Shown piece by piece: positions 13,306 to 25,275 of a DNA stretch of 64,000 bases. The notes beneath the pieces are model-generated. The model was not told the DNA's origin. It saw only the letters and a list, made by a program, of their open reading frames with translations, and did no database searches. Source of the stretch: Aphelocoma coerulescens (taxonomy: Eukaryota > Chordata > Aves > Passeriformes > Corvidae); assembly GCF_041296385.1 (NCBI RefSeq), contig NC_091020.1:26283001-26347000 (forward strand). Reading direction: 5' to 3'. Made by a program: the position numbers and the translations under genes. Position 1 is the stretch's first letter. Every line of letters starts with the position of its first letter.

Positions 13306-15940
13306 GTGGAGAAATAAAGGAGACCAAAAATGCGTGGTTTTCAGCCTCCTCGATTGATCTTTTGGAGCTGACAATGTAAACACTTGAACTATCAGTAAGA
13401 AAACAGTGACTTGTTGATAAAACACAATGGGAGCTTAGAGCTGCCTAAAAATTCCTTTTATCTTGCTGTATTACAGAAGGGTAATTAAACAGACAGTTGT
13501 TCTGGCCTCCTATTTCCCTTTCAGGTTATTTGAAAAAAGATTTTCTATTCAAATACAAAAAGACAATGCTGGCCTGATTTTGACTGCATCCCTTTTTCCC
13601 CAGAGGTTACAGAGCCCATCAGACTGGCAGCTGAATGCTGTGCAGACTGTAAAGCCTACAGCTTAACAAAAATCTCTCAGCAGCTCAAGACAGGCAGTCA
13701 GGGCCTGCTGGGGAAGACTGGCAGCTATTAATAATCGACAAGGAACCTGTCATCTCTTCTGTCTGTGTCCTTTCCATCTAGCTTTGTTTCTCCCTAATAT
13801 ATGGGAAATACTTAGCACTCAGTTAACTCTGAGGGGGTGTCTCCCTTGTTCCTGTTCTGCCAACTGAAGAGAGAGCTTTTTTGTAGCATTACAACTGTGA
13901 AAGAGAAAAAATCCTCCAATTTCATCAAAAGTAAATACTAACAGAAGTTCAGTAACAGAACAGAAGGTCTGTTTGTTTTTTTTTAGTGCTGGACAGTGTA
14001 ATCATATAAGCCAATGACCAACATTCAGCTGGTTTTCAGGAAAGCTAGTCTCAAAGTTCTGCTTGGCCTGACCTGAGCTGTGATCTGAGCCTTTGGTATT
14101 ACAAAGAGGTACCTACATGCTCAATTCATGGAGGAACCCACCACATTTTTATTCCAGTTCCATCCTATCCTGATTTGTCTTCTCAGCTGAGATACTTCAA
14201 GCAATTAAGAAAAAAGCTCTCAGGAACCAGGTGTGAAGAATCAATGTTTGGGCTTTCCCATATGTACAGCAATTGAAGTTATTCAATTCTCCCTTCACTA
14301 TGGGAAAACCAGGAAGTGGGGCTTTCTCCTACCACAGAAAAGCTGAGATTGAGAGCAACCACCCAACTCCAGCAGCTCAGGCTTGAAGGAAAACCAGAAG
14401 AAAATTAACAAGAACACCTACACAGATATGTACTTAGCCATAAAATACAGCAGTAAAAGTACATTAGTAGAATGAACAACACACTTTCTGCAGGAAATTT
14501 GCCTTGGAGAAAGATCAGATATCAGTCTCTATCTCCTCATGAAGTCATTTAATGCACAATACATGTGGTTTCTGAATTTCTGTTCCTTTTCAACTCAGCA
14601 TCTCTCATAGATACTCCCATCTGTGTAGATTGCAAGATCATTGGAAAGAGATTTTATCTTCACACCCAACTACATAGCACACACTAAAATGCATGCTGGG
14701 AAAATTCATACAACTCTCTAGCAGAAGAAACTCATTTGGAGTATGGGGGAAATAATGGGTGAAAGGAGGGCTTTTTACCTCTCACTGGCAAAGCACAGTA
14801 TCAGTTTAGAGTACATTACAAGTGATGTTCATAATCAAAAGGACACATCTTCCTCTGCCACTTAATGCATCTCGCCAGTGAAATGACTTGGAGTAATAGT
14901 AGCAGGAAGCTGTCAGCCAGGAGTGAAAAGTTCCTGGATTCCCCCATGCCTCCTCCTATGCAAGGGAAACTTGAGCTGCAAATTAATTCCTTGCTCACCA
15001 GGAATTGAGTCTGCCTTGGGTTGTCCCTGTCATACAAGGACAAACTTCCACAGTTCTGAGTACACAGAGGCCCTCAATGGTACAGCCTAATGACAAAGGC
15101 AAAATGACCCTTCCTTGCCCTAGCTGGGCCAGTGACCTGTACAATATTCACTAACACTTCTGTCCACACGCAGATCTGGAGTCTCACCCAATAGCTTCAG
15201 CCTTCCTAAAGGACTCGGTGCCTTCTACTGAACAGCTCATGCCTTGATGTCCTACTTACATACACACCCCCCTCCACAGGCACAGGAGCCACTGGCAGCA
15301 TCACACTCAAAAGCCAGCTTTGCTATCATTATTGAAGACACAAGTTGATTAATTGCAAGCTTTATTTGTTCTTTTCCATTTTGCCGAATTATTATTTGGT
15401 AGGTTAGAGAAATCAGAAAAAAAAAAAATGACACTTCCAAGCAAGCCCCTATGTTTCAGTGTAAATGGTAGTCAGTTTATGCTGCACAACAAACATACCA
15501 CTGATACATATTTAAATATGCATTTTTACAGCACATCTTTTCCAGGTGTTTCATTAAGTCCTCCAAGAAAGACCTAATGACATGTGCCTGCCTCTTTCTG
15601 CAGTAACAATAAACTTTGACTGTTTGCCTGGTTAGTTCCTGAAGTGCAGATGCAAAAATATTTGGGACCTGGATCTGAAAACCTCAGAGTTCAGATCTCA
15701 AGCTAGTACAATGCATTCAACTGAACTAGCTCTCTGTTAACCCAAGCTAAGCCCCAAATACACTTTTTCCTTTTGGTGATTAGTAGTGGACATATCCCTC
15801 TGAAGAGATGAGTACAATTTTACCCAGCTCTGCAAAAGGACTGCATAGGTATGAAAGGAAGGGAAATATCAGAACACAAAGGGTGTTCTGCTTTCTGTTT
15901 ATGAACTGGTAAGTACTGTGTGGTTTGTCTTTCCCCATAG
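13306..15940. other. Non-coding stretch, nothing recognised
   Basis: AT-rich sequence with only short overlapping frames. An A run of about 12 bases sits near 15418-15428. No element, RNA gene or regulatory motif could be supported. Confidence 0.55.
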
Positions 15941-16084
15941 CCATCAGCTCCAGCCTAGCTTGTCTGCAGTTATTATGCAGCCACAGCAGACGGATGAACC
16001 CCGTGGACCAGAACCAGAGACAGTTCTGTTTTACCAACATCATTTGAGCAAACAAGTGCAGCCTAGGAAACAGATATTTTCAGG
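15941..16084 (+). other. Weak candidate internal exon (144 bp)
   Basis: The segment follows a pyrimidine-rich tract ending CCCCATAG and is followed by the donor GTAAGA (16085-16090), with CAGG just before it. One frame is open throughout: it starts after a single base and ends with two bases over. The length of 144 bp is a multiple of three, so the exon would be skippable in frame. The predicted residues are Gln- and Pro-rich and match no family I recognise. Splice-like boundaries of this quality arise by chance in 64 kb, so the call is weak. It could equally be a non-coding RNA exon. Confidence 0.18.
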
Positions 16085-16090
16085 GTAAGA

Positions 16091-19000
16091 ATGACAAAGT
16101 ACATTTAAACACTGTATGCCTATAAAGTGGCATGAACATGGTGCATTTGTTACTTACAGTATATTGCTAATATATGTCAGCATTAATATTCATTATCTTG
16201 ATTTACATGTTTCTTTCATGCAGAAAATGGATTTGGATTCTTTCTGATTTACTTGATAACACTCCTACATTTCATGACTGGCTGCAACAGAGAACACATT
16301 TTTAATAGGCTTAATAAATTTACATCATCATTAGCACTGAATATTTTATCCTCACAGAGCAGGGAGTGAGAAGCACATCATCACTAAATCCTCAACTGAT
16401 ATTATCAGGGTATGACTCTTCAAGCTAAGTCAAGGGAGAACTTACATGAGATTGATTAGACAAACATACATGATATGCCACAAAATGCAAAGGTTTTACT
16501 AGCCCTTATTCTTCAGGGAATGTAAAACTGGTAAAATTCAGTAAAATTAAGTTTCCTGCTAAATTAAGCATCTGCTGTGGGTTGTTGCCTAGGTAGGTCA
16601 TTTGGGGGGGTTTTGGGTGCACTTTTTGTTTGATTGGTTGGCAGTTCACCCTTCCCACCCTTCATCTTTCTTTGAGCTGGTTTTGATAACCGGAAGAACA
16701 TCCAAGGAAACTTTGGCAACCAAGTAGAAGAGTTGACTGTGCTAGAAGTTTTTATTACTGTAAGTCACCAGGGTAAAATGAGCCCTCTCAGGTACAAAAA
16801 TTGATAGCTATAGAAACTGTTAGGTCCCTAGGGGTCCTGATGGCTGAACAGAGTGCCCCCCCAACAAGAAGAAGGCTGCACTGAGCTCCACACACAGGGC
16901 ATAAAAATCCATGTTCTAAGCCCACTTGCAGTGCAGGCAGATCTCCCACTGTGATCAAACCATATAAAGATACTGCTTCCTACAGGAACAGCTGAGTGTG
17001 CAAACCCATTCTTCGCTCCCCCAGACACCCTCCAGCATCTCTACACAGACCAGCCAGACGTTCCTACGTTTTCAAGAGAGAAAATAAAAAAAGGATTAAA
17101 GCAAAAGACACAAGGAAATGTCATTGTTACAATTTCACTAAAGGCCCATAGGAGATAATGTAGCAGCATTTATCAAGCTCTGATATTAATTTAAGAAAAG
17201 TTACTTACACTGAGCAACTGGAACACTGTATTTATAGATAAAAGCCTTTCAAATAGTCCTTTTCAAGTTCCTTTTTCCCACAGAACTGCTGGCTAAAATG
17301 TGCTTAATGAGACTTTCCTTCCCCTCACTTTTTCAGTTCCTCTCATATGGATTTGCTTCTCCTACCTACTTCACCTGAAAGACCCTAACCTGCTGTTGCA
17401 GAGCACACTGTGTCACTAAGCCACACACTATGACCTTATTAGTGTGGCTCAGCAGGTAGAAGATAAATGTGAATTGAAAACAGTCAATCTGCAAAACAGA
17501 AGTAAAGAACCTGCATAAAAGGTCCAGGAGAATGATGAACACAATAACAGACATAACCTAGAAATTCCCCTTAAAAAAAGTAAGCAAATATGGACAAATA
17601 TTCAAGTCTCCTGTTGCAAAAACTCTCTTGTCCAGAGAAGAAAATCTCCACAAACACATAAACAGTTCTGGGTGGCTACAGTTCTGATCTGCAGGGAGGG
17701 CAAGGAGCCAGGAAACTGCATGCAGAAACATCAACATGGGAGGCTTCAAAACACCTTTAGTATTTATAGCCACAGTGCTGGGGTCAACTCTGACTCTCCT
17801 CTGGATTACAACCCAAATTCCCTTCTTGAAAGGACAGAGCTGCAGGATGATGTGCAGTGGTGGTGGTGAAAGGAATGGATAACTAAATTGAAGGAGGGGT
17901 TAAAAACAGCAGTTCAAGGTTAAATAAAATGGCCATGCAAAAGCTAGAAACAGAGGTAGAAACAGATCAATTTTAAGCTTTCCAAGAATGAAAAAAAAAA
18001 AAATAGCAACTATAAACAACCCCCGCTTTACATATGGAAAATTAAATCTAGATCTACATGAAACGTAAGTATTTTTCAGTGTCCTTGAGATTTCTTTATG
18101 GCATATGTGCAGAAGCTTCTGTAATGCAGAAACCAGAAGCAGTGAAGGGCAGGTTGGAAGTGATAATTACTCCTGAACTGGGGAGCTCAGAGTTCAGGCA
18201 AAATGTTGGAGTGTCAAGATTACCATCAATAACTTCCAGAAGTAGCACAACAAAAGATTATGATTTAAAACACTCTCACATGAAGCAAACTCTACATCTT
18301 CCTAATTTCTGGCTGGAAAGTTTAATTACTGTTATTTTTATACAAAGTTCCAGGAAATTACTCATTTCTGACCAAATACAGAGCAGTAAGAAGGCAAAGA
18401 GGTGAATGGCAGCACTCATGGTTTGACAGCCTCTCAAGGTCCTGAGGGAAAGTGTCGCTTATGCACATCTTTCCAAAGCATCATATTTACACAAACAGGA
18501 AAAGATTAGTCCTCCCACAGCTGTCTACAGCTCATGGGTACCATGTTCACTATTCTGACATTTTTATTTATTTGAAATGTAAGCTTATCTTACTCCAGTG
18601 GTAAAAAACATCTCCGAACTCTCACAGATTAATCCTCTTTTTGATCTGAGAGATATGTACGAGAGGAAGAGAAATAAATCCAATACACTCAGTTAATTGC
18701 TCAGTGACAGATAATCTTTCCTCCTCCATTTTCTTTCTCTTCTATAAAAAGAATAACAAAAATTAAATAAAAAGTTCTCAACTAAAACTGCAGAAAAATC
18801 TGCTGAGAGGATAACAGCATAATTAAATTCAGGCCCAGCCTGATGCAAAATTTCATTTACCATGTACAGAAGCAGCAGTTCACCTGCCATACAAAGCTCA
18901 GTGCACACAGAGCCTAAACAATCTAGATAGATTCTCCCTGTCTCTTTCCTCTAACTTTATTTCATCCCCTCATATCTGTCACCAGTGGTCTTTTAATTCA

Positions 19001-19403
19001 TCAGTAGTTTTAGAAGGATGATCTCCATCTGTTAGTGTTGCAGCCAGCTGTAGTTAAACTGGCTGAAAAATAACAAAGAAATGTAATCCTAGCAGGAAGT
19101 AATGTGTTTATAAAGAGGACAGATTCATATCCTGTAGGCAGTGGCATAGTTGGGTTATAGGTGGTTACAGTCCTATCAGTAAGACTGCTTACACCCAAGT
19201 ACATTTTGGAATGACAGATGTGCTTATAACCAACTATTACATAAATGACTTGTGCCAGTGACGTGCTTCTACAGCCCCTCATCAACCTCTGAGACCACAC
19301 TCGGCACAGGAGGCAAGAGTGGTATTTCTTTGCTATGCATTCAAGACAGATTCCTCCTCAGTTGTGGGTACCTGCAGAACTACCTTTCTCCTCTATCCTT
19401 CAG
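16091..19403. other. Non-coding stretch, nothing firm
   Basis: AT-rich sequence. A 115-codon plus-strand frame (18058-18405) has no recognised domain or convincing donor. Runs of A occur near 17990-18002. An imperfect G/T-rich stretch lies at 16601-16640. No repeat family was recognised. Confidence 0.5.
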
Positions 19404-19500
19404 AAACAGAACTCCTGATATCAGAAAGCAAACCAGACATAAGATGATGTTTTCTTCCATTCCGCAGAATGAAACCCAGAGGCACGAAATAAATTGCAAG
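19404..19500 (+). other. Weak candidate internal exon (97 bp)
   Basis: A strong pyrimidine tract ending CTATCCTTCAG precedes position 19404, and CAAG followed by GTATGT begins the putative intron at 19501. One frame is open: it starts after one base and ends on a codon boundary. Its entry phase fits the exit phase of the other plus-strand candidate at 15941-16084. The residues (rich in Lys, Arg and Gln) resemble no known domain to me. The nearby candidates on the minus strand conflict with a single plus-strand gene. Confidence 0.2.
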
Positions 19501-19935
19501 GTATGTTTCACCCCTTCTCTCAAACCTGGTTTTTTCCTATCCTTTTCAAACAAGCAGGGAGATTTAAATTAATGTGTCATTTAAGCAGCCAGGAGGAGCA
19601 ACAGCTAATAACCTCTTCCAGGTACATAGAATAATAAGATATGCCCACCTCACCATCTCTTTCCATCGCATTAAGAACAGAGAAGCTGTCCCAGGATCCT
19701 CGTAGGCGTATTTATCAGTGACCTGACAGCATGCCTGCGTGTTGAGGGCGGATCTAACAGCAGAGCCAGATGCAGGACAGAGCACAATGTAACCACCAAG
19801 GGCTTGTTTAAGGTCACAGGATAGAAAGAAATACAAGGAAGTGCACTGGCAGCTTCCAGAGCAGCCATTGAGCCCTGAAGAGCCAATGACAAATAATGGA
19901 GCACTGGAAAGCCAAGTGGGTTACTTCTGGTTCTC

Positions 19936-20004
19936 CAGCATTTCCCCGTTCAAAGCACTTGCCCAGCGGTTCTGGATGGTTGGCCATGCAAATGCAATCA
20001 AGTC
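19936..20004 (-). other. Weak candidate exon on minus strand
   Basis: Read on the minus strand, a strong acceptor (TTTCACTTTTCAG) ends at 20005 and is followed by a frame with three CpGs, open for about 27 codons. It runs into a possible donor GTAACC at about 19935. The frame that would follow from the upstream minus candidate (20903-21118) hits a stop at once, so the two do not join directly. No family is recognised, and chance is a real possibility. Confidence 0.15.
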
Positions 20005-20312
20005 CTGAAAAGTGAAACGTGCCCAGTGAAGCTGAGGGTTCAAAGTAAGACAAGTGGTTCCTCAAATAATTTATGGAATTCCTTGTTCTGAAATGTCACA
20101 GGTACTAAAAATTTTAACACACTCCAGAAGATATTGAGAAGGTCAGCTCATGGAATATTGATCCTCTGGTATACACTAAAACAGAAAGAAAATTATTCAG
20201 CTTCTCATAGACCTTACACTGAAGGTTGAGGATAACTTAAACCTTAAGAATGAATGCTAGTATAATACTAGAAGGAAGTGTCAGATATGATAATCATTTT
20301 CATATGGTCTTG

Positions 20313-20783
20313 GTGCCAGCCTGTTTGGGGACTTCATGTGGGAGTTGCACACACCCTCGGCTTTGAGCCTCCCTGGGACCTGCAAAGCAGCTGCACAGCT
20401 CCTTATATCTCTTTCCAAGTCCTCTTTTCTCCTCTTGTCCCTCTCCTGATCTGCTTGCCAGAGCTACCACAGATTTAAATGACTAATCAATGTTTCCCCC
20501 AATTAATATTTTGACATCTGGTCGTTTTAGAAGCAGACCTGAAGAGAGCAGGCATAGAAACTGTGAAGAACAAACAGGAAAAGCAGTGTGATTTTCTCCC
20601 TGTTCTTTGCCACTGGCTGATGTACTCTTGGGGAAGATCATACAAGAACCAAGAAACTGTAAAATCCAAGAATTAGAACCAGGCTAATTTTATGGAATAC
20701 TGAGATCATCAGGAGTGTGCAATTACTGGAGCTAAACAGACTGAGAATTGTTTTTCATAAAATACTCAGATTTCTACTTTTTC
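20313..20783. repeat. 0.47 kb duplicated segment, copy A
   Basis: This segment and 24803-25275 are nearly the same over their whole length in direct orientation. I count roughly a dozen single-base differences and one 1 bp insertion. Similarity begins at GTGCCAGCC and stops abruptly near the run of T after AATACTCAGATTT. The flanks are unrelated. No terminal inverted repeat, target duplication, poly(A) tail or polyadenylation signal could be fixed, so the class is unknown. It may be an unnamed LTR or other interspersed repeat, or a local segmental duplication. The short shared reading frame (about 55 codons) is probably incidental. Confidence 0.85.
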
Positions 20784-20902
20784 TCAGACTGTTTTTGGTA
20801 ACAGAATTCCAAACTAGAGGAAACAATCATGCTATTCTTATGATGTTAATCACATTCTGACATTAGGACTGCCTGAGGTCAGGAAAAGTGCCTTGCACTC
20901 AC

Positions 20903-21118
20903 TCTAGGACTGCTACGCTGATGAGGTGCCAGCTATCTGTTACATTCTCCAGTGGCATCCACACAGTCCCTCCCTTTTTAATCAGGGCAAATTTTATGCC
21001 ATTGTGGAATGCTCCACGGAAAGCAGAACCAGAAAAGAGCGTAAGGTCATCAGCACAGTTTTGTGCTGCATTCATACATCTCATCGGGAAGTGTGCTTTC
21101 CACTCTGATGTGGCTGCC
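20903..21118 (-). other. Weak candidate internal exon (216 bp)
   Basis: On the minus strand the segment begins after ACTGAAACTAG (acceptor, ending at 21119) and ends at the donor GTGAGT (20902 down to 20897). Only one of three frames is open, and it is open for the full 216 bp, entering after one base and leaving with two bases over. The length is a multiple of three. Four CpGs are present, more than in surrounding sequence. The predicted 71 residues show alternating hydrophobic patches and a Lys-Lys-Gly-Gly turn, but I do not recognise them. The polypyrimidine tract is poor. It may be a real exon of an unrecognised gene, an old pseudogene or chance. Confidence 0.25.
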
Positions 21119-21150
21119 CTAGTTTCAGTCAGAAAATAGTATCTCAACAC

Positions 21151-23239
21151 AATCCTGCATCACATAAGCAGATCTTCAGCACTGTCAGCAATGGGGAAGG
21201 AGGTGTCTTTGCATGCTGAAATGCTACATCTTCTGCAATGACTGACAAAAGAGAGCTGAGTATTTCCCAGGGTGGAACGACTTAGGGTAGTCAGAGAAAA
21301 TGGAAATATTTTTCATATTTATGAATATTCTTTTTTAAAACCATTGAGAAATTAAACAAATCTAGCACAAACTCCCTTCAGAAAAACACTGCCAAACCAC
21401 AGTCCTGAAAGACCCTTTATGTGTGCATACACCATAGTAAATACAAAGGAACAGAAAGTCATGGCAGCAAGGTGTATGAAAGAAAAGATTGATTAACCTC
21501 CCACAAGAAGGATGAAAAACCATTTATTCAACCCCACAAAATACTAATACTTTTGAGTATTCCTGTTACTGATCAGAATAAATCTTAGAAGTACTGTGTT
21601 TCTTTAAGTTTTAGTCTGTTTGTTTATTTTTGGGTTTATTTTTTCAGGCCAGTGGGTGAAGCAATAGCCCGAGTTCAGAATATCTTTCATATCAAGTCCC
21701 TCCTCTGTCATTCTATTAAAACCTGCTCAGCTCCTGAGCAAAAAGCTTATTTGTTCTACTTCTGACCCCGAATTCCCCCTTAAAAAAGAAAACCCCTTTC
21801 CTACACAAGTTTATTACAAGTTCATTCTAACAAGAAGTTTTAGTTTCAAATACCCAAACTTTTCTTCTATCCTGCCAGTAGCCTATACACCTTCATCAGT
21901 GACCTGCATACAAAACTCCTAAACTTCCCACCAAAGTTTCCCAGATGAAACCATGAGAAAACCTCCCTTTCAGCTCATGAAAGTAGTACCAGGGACATAT
22001 GAAAGAGGAAACACCTCTTAGATTAATTTTTCAGAGAAATAAAAATAGGCACCATCTGCTCCCATTGAATCCAAATAACTGCCTTAAGAAATTTTTCACG
22101 GCCCAGCTCTTTCCTTTGGTTCACATGGTACATGATATGCTTTTAAATCATGAAAGTATCAAAACATTCCCTATAAATTGGTCCAGCAGTCAAGTTGACA
22201 CAAGTGGAAATCAATTATCTAGTACTAATCCCATCAGTTCTAATCAAGCGACGTTGAATACTCACTCATAGGTATTTCCCCCAGGCTCAGAAGCACTGGC
22301 TTTTCTTAAGGATCATTTGGGCAGACCAGCCATGAGATCCTTCATTATACACAAGGACTTTAGGCTGCTCAGTTCTCCCAAAAGTAAACCAATTGGTTGA
22401 TTTCAATCTGAGTAAGATGGGAAAGGGGAAATCAAAAGACAGCATAACCATGATGTACCTTATCTAGCTGAAACAAGACAATCAGACTTCAGCCTTTTTG
22501 TCCTTGAGTATGAAAGAAAAGGAGTGAGAGAGGGTTTAGCTAGAAACCTTCCAGCACATTTAAAGAAATCCAATTAATTTCAATAAAAGAATTGTATCAG
22601 GCTTTTCCCATTTAAGTAAGGTGGTAATTATTAACTCAATTTATCTCCATACCTCCAAAGAGAGCTCTCTGTGATGCTTCCCAGGTTGTAGTCATACAGC
22701 TTTGTCAGAATTAGAATCACCTAAAGGCAAAAGAAGAAATCATGGTTAGTCTCAAACAATTATAATCTCACAGAACTGAAATGACCCCGGGGAGGGCTTA
22801 GGATTCCTTTAATGGGTGCTTAACATAATTGAATGAATAGTTAAAAGCATTTGCCTAAACTGACATGGAAAGAATTTGCAGAGATACATGTTGAGCCAAT
22901 TGGACCTTTTTTTGTTCAGTTCCTCTGCAGGACATCACCAGCAGGTTCCTCCCTTAACCCCAAGAGGCAGAGTGCAGTGGGAAATGAGTTCAGACCTAGA
23001 CAAAGCTTCAAGATACAAGACAAGATCTTGTATGCAGTAGAAATAGTGACTATTTCCTGCTCCGCTTCACAGACACAGAAGCTGCTGATCCTTTTCACAG
23101 CTGTGGTGCACAGATAACCCACTGGCCTGTCTCCAGTCAAACACTTTCTGGGTCCAGCAGATGATTTGACACAAGCAAATGATCACCAGTTTTGACTTGG
23201 GAGACTCAGGCTGGACATCAGGTAAACACACTCAATAAG
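21151..23239. other. Non-coding stretch, nothing recognised
   Basis: AT-rich sequence with short frames of up to 90 codons at 21999-22271 (plus). None has motifs or splice context that I find convincing. No repeat recognised. Confidence 0.55.
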
Positions 23240-23425
23240 GATAATAGCTCAACACTGGGACAGACTACCCAGAACATCTGTAAAGCCTCCATGCTTGGAG
23301 TTTCTTAACACCTGGCTAGACAAAGTCATGGCTGACGTGATCTACAGCTGGTGATAACACTGCCTTGAGTAAGAGGTTGAACTGTGGATCTCCAAATATC
23401 TGTAACAACCAATGTTTCTATAACT
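23240..23425 (+). mobile_element. CR1 LINE 3' end fragment
   Basis: The sequence follows the order of a CR1 3' end: a 'gggacagactacccagaa' phrase, 'ccatgcttggagtttctta', 'cctggctagacaaagtcatgg', then 'gagtaagaggttgaactg..gatctcca'. It is diverged and lacks a clean terminal octamer repeat. 5'-truncated CR1 copies of this kind are the main interspersed repeat of bird genomes. It encodes nothing. Confidence 0.65.
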
Positions 23426-23857
23426 CCAGTGAAAAGTTTTAGGTTCAGACAGAATGGAAGTGTTTCCAAGTTTATGACTTTCATTAGCTCTTTTGATAAA
23501 CAGCTTTTCCCTCCTGCCAAAACAGGCACTTCCAGAATAAAATTATCTTACCGGGGGAGGAAAGCAATTTTAGCAAAAAGAACTTCCAGCAAAAGATTTC
23601 AGCCCGCTCTTTTGTTAGTGTCTTCAAAAAATAATTTCTGACTTTAAAGATGATGGGCTTCTTTAACAAGATTTACATTTGGGACAAACTACCAGACCAT
23701 TACTATTGCTACTAATTTATTTTGCATGTCTCTCTCCAGGTGACTGTATATCTTATCCTCCTCCCTATCCCATTAAAACCGCAGTAAATTAGAGACCCAA
23801 CTCTCATCTGACAAAACCTCTGATCTATATACCTCTTACTATTTTCAGCCTGGGCTC

Positions 23858-24469
23858 CTAAGAAATGAGGCTCACAGACACACAATCCCCTGGTCCCTGG
23901 ATAAAATTGCCAACTTCAACCAGTTTGGCAGAGCAGCAAAGGACTGTAGGAATTTCAGTGCCCATCAGCCCAGTGCCAGCTGGCACCAGCATGGCACAGG
24001 AATTGCCACATGGGGAGGAACAGACCTCACCACTGCCTTTTCCAAAGCCAACAGCCCATCTACCTCTTACACACCAATAGCTCTGAAACAGCCATAACGA
24101 AAATTGTCTCCTTCCAATACGCTCAGCATGTGAGACAGCAGAAAGAGCTGATGTGGGAGCTAAGGGAGCACAGTTACTGCAAGAAAGGAAGGCATAGGGG
24201 GCAGAGAACACACCTCTGACAAGACATCTCTTTCTACAGCACAAATCCCAAATCACTCCTAGCATGGAGAAGGGCTGCCCAGAGCATTCCGTATCTGCAC
24301 GAGCACAACTCACGTGCAGCTCATGGGGAAACTCACACAACAGCCACAATCCCCCTTTGCTCCCCAGGGCACCCTGACACGGACATCCCCTCTGCTCTCC
24401 AAAACCCCAGTGCTGGCAGGGAGGAGCTTCCCTCTCTCCTGGCAGGTCCCTCTTTGAAGAGTCAGCCAA
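23858..24469 (-). other. Longest open frame, coding status doubtful
   Basis: An open frame of 203 codons lies in a stretch that is richer in G and C than its surroundings, which by itself lengthens chance frames. The predicted product is rich in Cys, Ser, Gly and Trp with no domain, signal peptide or repeat that I recognise, and the plus strand of the same interval is also partly open. I see no TATA or CpG-island promoter and no polyadenylation signal placed to serve it. Most likely a fortuitous frame. An unspliced lineage-specific transcript cannot be excluded. Confidence 0.1.
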
Positions 24470-24802
24470 GATGGGAAGGCCCAGCCGAGGCAGAAACCAG
24501 AGCTGGCGTGGGCACAGGTTCTATGCCAAGGCTTGCATGAATCAGGGCTTTTTAAGTCCTAAATTTCAAACTCCACCCTCCCAGGAATGCTTATCAATGA
24601 CAGCAGGGCAGCTGTCTGCTCCAGATACAGAGCTGGGTCACTGCCACCCCTCACAGCACCTTCTGAACAGGTCTGCAAATCCCCTACTTAGCAAGTACAT
24701 AAAAATCAAGAGAGGAAGATGAAGGAAGGGGAGGGGGTGTGCACATGAAGCCTTTGTGAATAACAACCCACTGAAAGGTGGCAGTGAGCTCCACGATGTT
24801 CA

Positions 24803-25275
24803 GTGCCAGCCTGTTTGGGGACATCATGTGGGAGTTGCACACACCCTCAGCTTTGAGCCTCCCTGGGACCTGCAAAGCAGCTGCACAGCTCCTTATATCT
24901 CTTTCCAAGTCCTCTTTTCTCCTCTTGTCCCTCTCCTGATCTGCTTGCCAAAGCTACCACAGATTTAAATGACTAATCAATGTTTCCCCCAATTAATATT
25001 TTGACATCTGGTTGTTTTAGAAGCAGACCTGAAGAGAGCAGGCATAGAAACTGGGAAGAACAAACAGGAAAAGCAGTGTGATTTTTCTCCCTGTTCTTTG
25101 TCACTGGCTGATGTACTCTTGGGGAAGATCATACAAGAACCAAGAAACTGTAAAATCCAAGAATTAGAACCAGGCTAATTTTATGGAATACTGAGATCAT
25201 CAGGAGTGTGCAATTACTGGTGCTAATTAGACTGAGAATTATTTTTCATAAAATACTCAGATTTTTACTTTTTTC
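24803..25275. repeat. 0.47 kb duplicated segment, copy B
   Basis: Second copy of the segment at 20313-20783, about 4.5 kb downstream and in the same orientation. It starts at GTGCCAGCC after unrelated sequence and ends in a T-rich run. Differences from copy A are spread evenly (for example ACATCATG against ACTTCATG near the start), as expected from neutral divergence after a fairly recent common origin. Nothing in it is identifiable as a gene. Confidence 0.85.

Noticed and set aside
18058..18405. 115-codon plus-strand frame with an acceptor-like start
   Set aside because: No matching donor and no recognised domain; the acceptor has a weak pyrimidine tract.
20278..20478. Shared short frame in both duplicated segments as a conserved peptide
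   Set aside because: The two copies are so similar at DNA level that an open frame in both adds no evidence for coding; differences are not concentrated at silent positions.
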